From: Deltaproteobacteria bacterium UBA796
Lineage (GTDB): Bacteria; Myxococcota_A; UBA796
Direction: 5' to 3'
Assembly: GCA_002296975.1 (NCBI GenBank)
Contig: DBIS01000185.1
Span: forward strand, 1-12,767
Length of the DNA stretch: 12,767 nucleotides
Shown here: positions 6,653 to 12,767 of the stretch, piece after piece
How positions within the stretch are numbered: the stretch's first letter is position 1
Layout: the number at the start of each line of letters is the position of its first letter
Notes under the pieces: generated by a model
The model's input: only the letters and a program-made list of their open reading frames with translations
The model's database searches: none
What the model was told of the DNA's origin: nothing
Program-made: the position numbers and the translations under genes

Positions 6653-8524
6653 ATGAGCCAACCCATCCTCAAACTCGAGCATCTCAAAACCTATTTCCAT
6701 ACCGATATTGGTGTGGTGAAGGCGGTCGACGACCTCAACGTACAGGTCATGCCGGGCGAAACCCTCGGCATCGTGGGAGAGTCTGGTTCTGGGAAGTCGG
6801 TCACCAGTTTAAGCGTGATGCGGCTGCTCCCCGGACACATCGCCCGCATAGAGAAAGGCTCGAAAATCATCTTCGCAGGCCAAGACCTAACCGAAATATC
6901 CGAAAAGAAGATGCGTAAAATTCGCGGTGCTGAGATCGCGATGATCTTCCAGGAGCCGATGACCAGCCTCAACCCGGTTTACACCACCGGCAACCAAGTG
7001 ATGGAGGCCATCATTCTTCATCAGGATGTCAGCCCCGCGGAGGCCGAGGCCAAGACCATCGCCTTATTCGACGAGGTGGGCATTCCCGACCCCGCCCAGC
7101 GCATCCACATGTATCCCCACGAAATGTCCGGCGGTCAAAAGCAGCGGGTCATGATCGCGATGGCCCTTTCGTGCAACCCCAAGTTGCTGATCGCCGACGA
7201 GCCCACCACGGCCCTCGATGTAACCATTCAAGCCCAAATCTTAGACTTGCTACGAAGGCTCCGCGATGAACGGGGCATGGGCATGATCTTCATCACTCAC
7301 GATCTGGGTGTGATCGCCGAAATCGCCGACGAGGTTGCGGTCATGTACCGAGGCAAACTGGTTGAATATGGCGACATTCGCAGCATCTTTGCGAACGCTA
7401 AACACCCCTACACCAAGGGATTGCTCGCTTGCCGTCCCAAACTCGACTCCACCATGAAACGCCTGCCGACCGTGCCTGACTATATGGACACGATCTACCA
7501 TGACGACGGCAGCTACACGGTGAAGGAACGGGAAGTGTCCGCCCAATGGTTGGCCGATATGTCCACCGCCGGCAGGGAGCGACACCTGTACCCAGCAGCG
7601 CGTTTGGGCCAGATCGGTTTTAGTGCCGACGAGGCCGCCTACCCCACGGGCACCACATTTGCTGGCGAAGACGAAAAGCCGCTGCTCAGCATCAGCAACC
7701 TCAAGATGCACTTCCCCATCCGCAAAGGGTTCTTTAGCCGTGTGGTCGACCAAGTTCGCGCCGTCGACGGCGTGAGTTTTGATGTCTACAAGGGCCAAAC
7801 CCTTGGACTGGTTGGCGAGTCTGGCTGCGGCAAGACAACCACGGGCCGAGCGATCATGCGCCTGCTCGAGCCCACCGCCGGAAAAATTGTCTTTGATGGA
7901 ATCGAGATCACGACCATGAGCCAAGCGGAGCTTCGGAAACACCGCCAGCGCTTCCAGATCATCTTCCAAGACCCATACGGCTCTCTCAACCCCCGGAAAA
8001 CCATCGAGACCACCGTGATGGAGCCCATGGATGTCCACAATATCGGCGACACATACGAAGAGCGCCGAGCGTTGGTGCTGGACCTATTGTCCAAAGTTGG
8101 TCTGCCAGGAAAGCAATTCCTCAACCGCTATCCCCATGAGTTTTCAGGCGGCCAACGTCAGCGTATTTGTATCGCGCGCGCCTTGGCTGTTCGGCCCGAA
8201 TTGATCATCTGTGATGAGTCAGTGTCGGCCTTAGATGTGAGCGTTCAGGCTCAGGTACTCAACCTGCTTAAAGACCTTCAAGCCGAGCTTGGGTTGACCT
8301 ATATCTTTATCAGCCACGATTTATCGGTCGTGAAATTCATGAGCGATATGATGGCTGTGATGAACGACGGAAAGTTTGTGGAGTTCGGCCCATCCGAATC
8401 CATCTACGCCGACCCCAAAGAGGCCTACACTGAGGGGCTGATCGCGGCGATTCCCCGAGACAATATCGAGCAGATTGAGGCCCGGCAGGCCGAGCGTTTA
8501 GCCGCCCAGAAGGGTCAAAGATGA
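6653..8524 (+). CDS. Double ABC ATPase (DppD-DppF / YejF-like fusion)
   Basis: 623 residues holding two complete nucleotide-binding domains, so one polypeptide powers the importer, as YejF does (529 residues). Domain 1 (about 5-265) has Walker A GESGSGKS (42-49), signature SGGQ (149-152), Walker B LLIADEP (D182, E183) and H-loop H216. The oligopeptide-transporter C-terminal segment HPYTKGLLACRP (251-262) follows. Domain 2 (about 344-600) has Walker A GESGCGKT (388-395), SGGQ (498-501), Walker B LIICDES (D521, E522) and H555. All catalytic residues are present in both halves, so both sites should hydrolyse ATP. The linker between them (about 263-343) is long, and I recognise no domain in it. 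The ATG at 6653 fits the family N-terminus (QPILKLEHLKTYF); an in-frame ATG at 6563 lies within the preceding gene. The stop overlaps the next start as ATGA. Confidence 0.93.
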   Translation: MSQPILKLEHLKTYFHTDIGVVKAVDDLNVQVMPGETLGIVGESGSGKSVTSLSVMRLLPGHIARIEKGSKIIFAGQDLTEISEKKMRKIRGAEIAMIFQEPMTSLNPVYTTGNQVMEAIILHQDVSPAEAEAKTIALFDEVGIPDPAQRIHMYPHEMSGGQKQRVMIAMALSCNPKLLIADEPTTALDVTIQAQILDLLRRLRDERGMGMIFITHDLGVIAEIADEVAVMYRGKLVEYGDIRSIFANAKHPYTKGLLACRPKLDSTMKRLPTVPDYMDTIYHDDGSYTVKEREVSAQWLADMSTAGRERHLYPAARLGQIGFSADEAAYPTGTTFAGEDEKPLLSISNLKMHFPIRKGFFSRVVDQVRAVDGVSFDVYKGQTLGLVGESGCGKTTTGRAIMRLLEPTAGKIVFDGIEITTMSQAELRKHRQRFQIIFQDPYGSLNPRKTIETTVMEPMDVHNIGDTYEERRALVLDLLSKVGLPGKQFLNRYPHEFSGGQRQRICIARALAVRPELIICDESVSALDVSVQAQVLNLLKDLQAELGLTYIFISHDLSVVKFMSDMMAVMNDGKFVEFGPSESIYADPKEAYTEGLIAAIPRDNIEQIEARQAERLAAQKGQR

Positions 8525-9024
8525 GCGCTTTTTTTTACAATCTACTCTCTGCTGCGGGCATTGTCATCGCCTGCTGGTTCGTGGGTGGGTGGCTCGCCGG
8601 CATCATCAGCTCTGTGATGTCTCAAACCCGCGCCGACCCCATGGTGCGCGCATTTGTGGTCCGCAGCACCAAGCCCATGGTCATGGCCATCGCAATCATC
8701 GCTGCACTCAGCCAGCTTGGGGTGGATATTCGGGTCTTGCTGGCCATCGCCGCGGCTGCAGCCATCGCTGTGGGTTTGGGGCTATCGGGGCCTGTGTCGA
8801 GCTTTATCGCCGGCGGAATTTTATTTTCGCGCCGTCCCTTTCGCGTGGGAGATGTGGTCGTTTTGGCCGATATCACTGGCACCGTAGCAGGCATCGGCTG
8901 GCTGAGTGTACTCCTCGATGAGCCCGATGGCACACGTGTGATTATCCCCAACCGTCTGGTGGTCTCTCACCCCATGCGGATTCGTTCTAGAGCCAATGAA
9001 ACACACCCAGAGGAGACCACATGA
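8521..9024 (+). CDS. Short MscS-like mechanosensitive channel protein lacking the C-terminal cage domain
   Basis: 167 residues, against 286 for E. coli MscS. There are hydrophobic helices at about 8-30 and 48-66. A TM3-like pore helix rich in Ala and Gly follows (LLAIAAAAAIAVGLGLSGPV, 73-92). The beta domain runs over about 101-150, with family segments RPFRVGDVV (105-113), GTVAGIGWLSV and TRVIIPN. The protein then ends in a hydrophilic tail rich in Glu and Thr. The C-terminal alpha/beta domain that forms the cytoplasmic cage in MscS is missing, and no remnant of it is visible downstream because the aminotransferase starts immediately. It sits in the inner membrane and might gate small osmolytes. 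Its start overlaps the ATPase stop by 4 bp, with AGGG 6 nt upstream (8511-8514), and its stop overlaps the aminotransferase start by 4 bp, so the three are probably translationally coupled. Confidence 0.85.
   Translation: MSAFFYNLLSAAGIVIACWFVGGWLAGIISSVMSQTRADPMVRAFVVRSTKPMVMAIAIIAALSQLGVDIRVLLAIAAAAAIAVGLGLSGPVSSFIAGGILFSRRPFRVGDVVVLADITGTVAGIGWLSVLLDEPDGTRVIIPNRLVVSHPMRIRSRANETHPEETT
9011..9015 (+). promoter_or_regulatory. Strong ribosome binding site for the aminotransferase gene
   Basis: AGGAG lies 5 nt upstream of the ATG at 9021, inside the last codons of the preceding gene. It is the best Shine-Dalgarno sequence I see in the operon, suggesting the aminotransferase is also well translated independently of coupling. 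Confidence 0.6.
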
Positions 9025-10340
9025 ATCCCCAAGATATGATCGATGCCTGTAAAGAGCACACCCTCTTTTCTTGGGCTGCCCGCGCCAAAGTCGACCCCAT
9101 GCCCATCACCCGCGCCCAGGGTATTTATCTATATGGCCCATCTGGCGAAAAATGGATGGATTTTAACTCTCAGTTGATGAGCGTGAATATTGGGCACTCA
9201 CACCCCAAGGTTGTCGCCGCCATGAAGGCCGCCGCAGACGGTGTGATCTACGCATTCCCCGGTGCTGCCACACCTTCGCGAGCCGCGTTATCCATCAAGT
9301 TGGCCGCCTTGATGCCCGAAGACATCAACACTTTCTTCTTTACGCTCGGCGGTGCAGAGGCCAATGAAAACGCCATCAAACTCGCCCGCCAATATACCGG
9401 GCGTCACAAGATTTTAAGCCGGTACCGCAGCTACCACGGCGCCACCAATGCCTGCATGCAGATGACCGGCGACCCAAGACGTTGGGCGAACGAACCCGGA
9501 GCCCCAGGCTTCATCCGTGTCATGGACCCCCATCCTTACACCTATAGCTTTGGCAATACCGACGATGAAATCGTCAGGAACAACCTGACTTATTTGGAAG
9601 AGGTAATCCAATACGAAGGCCCAAACCAAATCGCTGCGATGTTCATCGAGACCGTGACTGGCACCAATGGAATTTTACCGCCTCCGGTGGGATACCTCAA
9701 GGGACTGCGGGCACTGCTGGACAAATATGGCATCCTCTTGGTGTGCGACGAGGTCATGTCGGGCTGGGGTAGGACGGGCAAGCTCTTTGCTTTCGAACAC
9801 AGCGATATTGTCCCCGATATGGTGTGCATGGCCAAGGGGTTGACCAGCTCCTATGTACCCCTCGGTGCCGTGGCCATGAAAGACAAAATCGCCAAGCACT
9901 TTGACGACAATGTCTTTTGGGGCGGGCTCACCTATAATGCCCACGCCTTTGCATGCTCGGTCGCCATCGCCACCATCGATGTACTGCTCGACGAAGGTAT
10001 GGTGGAAAATTCAGCGCGCCTAGGACCCATCATGCGGGGTCATATGGAGGCACTCAAGGCCAAGCACCCATCGGTCAAAACCCACCGAAACATTGGCTTA
10101 TTCGGTATGGTGGATCTTCAAAAAGACGCCAAGGGAACACCGATGGCACCGTACAATGGCGCACACCCTGCCATGGGTGAGTTCAACAGCTACCTTCGCG
10201 AAAATGGCCTGTTCACCTTTTGTCGTTGGGGCGGCTTTATGTGCAACCCACCGCTGTGCATCACCGAAGATGAGCTCGCCGCGGGCTTTGCGATCATCGA
10301 TAAGGGTCTAGAAATCTGCGACAAAGTGGTCACGGGCTAG
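9021..10340 (+). CDS. Class III PLP-dependent aminotransferase
   Basis: 439 residues, full length for the family. It should move an amino group from an amine or omega-amino acid to a keto acid such as pyruvate, in the cytoplasm. Landmarks are the N-terminal LFSWAARAKVDPMPITRAQG, the PLP-phosphate loop TLGGAEANENAIKLAR (108-123), YRSYHGAT (135-142), the cofactor Asp in LLVCDEVMSGWGRTGKLFAF (D243), and the Schiff-base lysine in MAKGLTSSYVPLG (K272). The end, NPPLCITEDELAAGFAIID, is typical of members annotated as aspartate-aminotransferase-family or taurine/beta-alanine:pyruvate aminotransferases; the substrate cannot be chosen from sequence alone. It is the last gene of the ABC importer operon. 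Its position suggests it processes the imported compound or something released from it, which is inference from linkage. Its stop codon directly abuts the stop of the convergent gene. Confidence 0.93.
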   Translation: MNPQDMIDACKEHTLFSWAARAKVDPMPITRAQGIYLYGPSGEKWMDFNSQLMSVNIGHSHPKVVAAMKAAADGVIYAFPGAATPSRAALSIKLAALMPEDINTFFFTLGGAEANENAIKLARQYTGRHKILSRYRSYHGATNACMQMTGDPRRWANEPGAPGFIRVMDPHPYTYSFGNTDDEIVRNNLTYLEEVIQYEGPNQIAAMFIETVTGTNGILPPPVGYLKGLRALLDKYGILLVCDEVMSGWGRTGKLFAFEHSDIVPDMVCMAKGLTSSYVPLGAVAMKDKIAKHFDDNVFWGGLTYNAHAFACSVAIATIDVLLDEGMVENSARLGPIMRGHMEALKAKHPSVKTHRNIGLFGMVDLQKDAKGTPMAPYNGAHPAMGEFNSYLRENGLFTFCRWGGFMCNPPLCITEDELAAGFAIIDKGLEICDKVVTG

Positions 10341-12257
10341 TCAGTCAGGCCAGTCAAAACCCAAGGCCTGCCACCGCGCTTTGGCCTCGCTCATCGACTT
10401 GCCCAGGCTCATCACCGTGAGCACCCGTTCGGCATGCTTTACTTCGGTACAAAAAGCGAGCATCGGGTCTGCTAAAACTGAGGCACACAGCGCATCTCGG
10501 TCATGAAATCCAGCCTGACGAAGATCCTTATCGGACAAGAAAAACCAGCCACCCCGAAGCCCTGTAGACCGGTGGATTTGCAAGGCGACCCGCCCCATGG
10601 TGTACCGCGGATTCACCTCTAATATGGGGAGTAGCCGCAGCTTACCGTCCTGATTTACCACCATGGCATCGATACCCGCTGGACCCCGGTGGCCAAGACC
10701 ATGGAGCTGCTGGCCAACAAATCGCGCCATATCGGCCAACGCAATGTTTATCGCAGACTTCTTGCTTCCCCCATGAAGCGCTCGTAAAATCGACCGGGAA
10801 ACGAGCCCCCCCCAAGGGCCGATAACGCCGCCGCGAAATGTACCCGCCTGGGTGGTCCAAAAACGGGTCGTTCCCAATACTTGAGCACCCTCATCTCGCA
10901 CATCGAGTTGAACCGATACATCGAGCAGCCGCTCGAACCAAGGCTCCAGGACCACCGGCCCATGTGCGAGATGGCTACGGAGCCATTTGTCGGCCCCTGG
11001 GTGCTCTAGGCGCACCCGGTGCTGGCCAGAGGCACTCAAGGGGGCCTTGGCTATCCATGCCTGTCCAAGTTTGGCCTGAGCCTGGGCGAGAGTGTGGGCC
11101 ACAAAGGAGGCGTCATCGGCCCAAAGCTGACTTGGATATTCGCTGGCCAAAAGTTGGCGCCATCCCACGGCCCTGTCCTTGGTGACGGCGCTTACTTGGG
11201 CCTCTTTCCCCCAAGGATGAGCCTCACCGAGCAGTCGTGAGCCCAAATCTTCCACGCATCCCACAAACTGAGGGATGCCGATACCCAAGCGATGCAAGCG
11301 CCGAAGATGACCAACGGTGGGCCGTTTGGCGATCACCACATCCTCCTTATGGGCCAAAAACATGGGGAGCCCAGCCAAGTCCCGAGAAATGGCTTGCACA
11401 GAAGGCTTGGGGCTACGGCCAGCCGCGCGCTCCTCAACAAAAGGGTCGAAGGAGAAAACCCGTGGGGGCCGGCCCCGAGAGACATTGGTGATCTCCATCT
11501 CATCGATAAAGGCATCCGTCATCCCCGCACGCTTTCGTCCTGCTCGATTAAACAGTGGGCCCTTTCCCCTTCCAGGGCTCAGGGGGAAAATCAGGCGTTT
11601 GCGATAAGTCTCAAAATCTGCACCACCACACAAGCGGGAAAACCAGGTGACTCCATGGCGAACGTGGGCGATTTCATCCTCGTAAACCTCGGTGAGGACC
11701 GTGGCTGAATCATGGTCGTCCACAGCGTTGAAACCGTCTGCCCAGTACGCCGCATAATCAAGGTTGGCTTGCTCATAGGTCAAACTGAGGGCGGCCAAAA
11801 AGTCTGCGACGTTGTCAATATTCGCCACGGTATCCCAAAAGAAATGCCCGACCCCCGCTTGCCCCAAGCCCACACCCCAATGCTCTGCTCGGTGCTGATA
11901 CATGCGAAAATGCCGCTGTTCATCGCAGAGAATTTTGGCCAGGCCCCGGCGAAATCCCGTGGGTGCATCAGGGAAGCGCAGCAAAGCGAGCGCCATCAAC
12001 TCCAGGGCCTGAAGCTCGTGATGGGCGAAACTATGCAGCGCCAAGCCGCGAGCGCGTTCATCCTCAATGCTGCGAAATGTTGGCGATGGCGCCACAGCTT
12101 TTTCCGACCGCAAAGCCAAATAGGATGGGCGTCCCGGTGTGTCGGGAACCGCGCAACCACGGCCGGGATGTTGGTCGCTAAACCCCTCAGGCGCAGACAA
12201 CTTGAGGTCGAGGTCCTCAGTGAACAACACCGCCTCTGCAAAAGCGTGAATCTCCAC
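10341..12257 (-). CDS. Fusion of DUF455 ferritin-like (predicted di-iron) domain and ATP-grasp ligase domain
   Basis: 638 residues from the GTG at 12257. The N-terminal half (about 60-250) matches DUF455, a ferritin-like helical family. It has the ligand pattern E81 (HHELQ), E113-QR-H116, E162 (YEQAN) and E195-IA-H198, followed by the DUF455-type end NRAGRKRAGMTDAFI. The C-terminal half (about 268-590) has a Rossmann-like pre-ATP-grasp region (RVFSFDPF onward). ATP-grasp landmarks then follow: AKAPLSASG (K404), VVLEPWF (E438), GPAGIDAMV (D530) and metal-binding ILEVNPRYTMG (E547, N549). A two-step enzyme is implied: iron-dependent oxidation plus ATP-driven ligation of a carboxylate; substrates are unknown. 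The start is uncertain: the frame is open to a TTG at 12335, and a TTG at 12227 has a GAGG 5 nt upstream. GTG 12257 is favoured by the G-rich tract before it and because the upstream residues do not look like family sequence. Confidence 0.82.
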   Translation of the reverse strand: MEIHAFAEAVLFTEDLDLKLSAPEGFSDQHPGRGCAVPDTPGRPSYLALRSEKAVAPSPTFRSIEDERARGLALHSFAHHELQALELMALALLRFPDAPTGFRRGLAKILCDEQRHFRMYQHRAEHWGVGLGQAGVGHFFWDTVANIDNVADFLAALSLTYEQANLDYAAYWADGFNAVDDHDSATVLTEVYEDEIAHVRHGVTWFSRLCGGADFETYRKRLIFPLSPGRGKGPLFNRAGRKRAGMTDAFIDEMEITNVSRGRPPRVFSFDPFVEERAAGRSPKPSVQAISRDLAGLPMFLAHKEDVVIAKRPTVGHLRRLHRLGIGIPQFVGCVEDLGSRLLGEAHPWGKEAQVSAVTKDRAVGWRQLLASEYPSQLWADDASFVAHTLAQAQAKLGQAWIAKAPLSASGQHRVRLEHPGADKWLRSHLAHGPVVLEPWFERLLDVSVQLDVRDEGAQVLGTTRFWTTQAGTFRGGVIGPWGGLVSRSILRALHGGSKKSAINIALADMARFVGQQLHGLGHRGPAGIDAMVVNQDGKLRLLPILEVNPRYTMGRVALQIHRSTGLRGGWFFLSDKDLRQAGFHDRDALCASVLADPMLAFCTEVKHAERVLTVMSLGKSMSEAKARWQALGFDWPD

Positions 12258-12259
12258 TG

Positions 12260-12274
12260 CCCCCCCAAAAAAAA
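12260..12274 (-). repeat. T8G7 homopolymer tract at the start of the DUF455-ATP-grasp gene
   Basis: On the minus strand eight T (12274-12267) are followed by seven G (12266-12260), ending 2 nt before the proposed GTG start. The G run may act as a Shine-Dalgarno-like element, and the T run may close a weak terminator for the upstream gene. Such tracts are prone to slipped-strand length change, which here would alter spacing to the start, or frame if translation starts upstream. Confidence 0.6.
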
Positions 12275-12310
12275 CGGCCTGAGTTTGTACCCTGTTGAGT
12301 CTGAGGCTGT
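12267..12310 (-). terminator. Weak possible intrinsic terminator after the FG-GAP gene
   Basis: On the minus strand, directly after the stop codon, CAGCCT can pair imperfectly with AGGCCG (one mismatch, long loop), followed at once by eight T. The stem is weak, so this may be only a chance T tract. Confidence 0.2.
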
Positions 12311-12767
12311 TTACCAACCGCCCTTGATAATCCAAACGGCGCCGACATCGAGGAATTCATCTCCGGCATCCAACTGAGGCGCGCCAATCAGCACATCTGA
12401 AAAGCCGTCGCCGTTCAGGTCGCCAGACATGCTCACCGCGGCACCCGTCCAATCCCCAGCGCCCGCGCCAAGTATTTTGGCCATTGACTCACTCAAATCT
12501 GTCGTACCCGACAAAGGACCAAACATCACATATGCAGCGCCTGCATCAGAATCGGTGGCATCCTCTGTCCGGCTCCCGATGACGACATCAGGGATTAAAT
12601 CGCCGTTGACATCGCCACCACCATCGACTGCACCACCGGCAAAGTCGTCACCGCGTTCACCGATCAACGTCGCATCAGCATCTGCGAGGGGCATGCTCGA
12701 ACAAAGCTCTCCGTCGTCGCACAAAAACGATGTGCCACCAAACACGATGAAGGCTGCGCCACTGCCC
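12311..12767 (-). CDS. FG-GAP / integrin-alpha-type repeat protein, C-terminal part (5' end outside window)
   Basis: The last 151 residues are visible; the frame continues past the right edge, so the start is not in the window. Two FG-GAP-type beta-propeller repeats carry calcium-binding loops: DVNGDLIPD (12587-12613) and DLNGDGFSD (12395-12421). Each is followed by the usual VVIGS or VLIGAP and a strand of the GAAYVMFG or GAVWIIKG kind. A further GSGAAFIVFGG strand at the edge belongs to a preceding repeat. A small LCDDGELC loop may form a disulfide. Such proteins are normally exported and act as surface or secreted propellers in adhesion or binding; export cannot be checked because the N-terminus is missing. 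The protein ends right after a propeller strand (IIKGGW), so the propeller is probably its last domain. The same-strand DUF455-ATP-grasp gene lies 53 nt downstream, with no evident functional link. Confidence 0.85.
   Translation of the reverse strand, partial: GSGAAFIVFGGTSFLCDDGELCSSMPLADADATLIGERGDDFAGGAVDGGGDVNGDLIPDVVIGSRTEDATDSDAGAAYVMFGPLSGTTDLSESMAKILGAGAGDWTGAAVSMSGDLNGDGFSDVLIGAPQLDAGDEFLDVGAVWIIKGGW

Noticed and set aside
7250..8038. Long open frame (262 codons) on the minus strand inside the ATPase gene
   Set aside because: It lies antisense to a gene with two complete sets of ABC motifs, and its translation shows no recognisable domain. It is explained by the codon bias of the real gene.
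11712..12377. 221-codon plus-strand open frame opposite the DUF455 half
   Set aside because: The minus strand carries all di-iron ligands and DUF455 landmarks in frame. The plus-strand product has no recognisable features.
1..12767. Defence system, phage, transposon or CRISPR elements
   Set aside because: I found no transposase, integrase, terminal repeats, spacer arrays, nuclease or toxin-antitoxin-like genes. The ATP-grasp and ABC ATPase domains have metabolic and transport context instead.

Overview
The window looks like a chromosomal segment from a Gram-negative bacterium of the Myxococcota / former Deltaproteobacteria type. This is inferred from moderately high GC by eye, a lipoprotein with an Asp/Thr/Ala-rich linker, a calcium-loop FG-GAP repeat protein, and a DUF455-ATP-grasp protein. 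No marker gene is present, so the placement is tentative. I see no tRNA, rRNA, CRISPR array, insertion sequence or phage gene. No gap between genes exceeds about 160 bases.

Left part, minus strand (1-1853): a lipoprotein that runs off the left edge and resembles an alpha/beta-hydrolase (1-317). It lies just downstream of a B12-binding-domain radical SAM protein (372-1853). The gap between them carries a perfect 8-bp inverted repeat. The 156-bp gap at 1854-2009 separates the radical SAM gene from the divergent operon and holds weak promoter-like motifs for both directions.

Middle, plus strand (2010-10340): a compact six-gene operon. Its first four genes form a complete peptide-type ABC importer arranged like YejA-YejB-YejE-YejF: a family 5 substrate-binding protein, two permeases, and one polypeptide carrying two ATPase domains. 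Several parts are unusual. The binding protein has an uncleaved-looking membrane anchor followed by a heptad coiled coil. The first permease carries an insertion of roughly 150 residues. The second permease has an enlarged N-terminal region. Two more genes follow through 4-bp ATGA overlaps: a shortened MscS-like channel without the C-terminal cage domain, and a class III PLP aminotransferase. The likely joint task is to import a peptide or amine compound and transaminate the substrate or a product of it, but the substrate cannot be read from the sequence.

Right part, minus strand (10341-12767): a gene for a DUF455 ferritin-like (predicted di-iron) domain fused to an ATP-grasp ligase domain. 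Its stop codon abuts the aminotransferase stop codon with no gap. Upstream of it is the C-terminal part of an FG-GAP repeat protein that runs off the right edge. The DUF455-ATP-grasp fusion is the best candidate for undescribed biochemistry. The remodelled Yej-like importer with its two add-on genes is the second.
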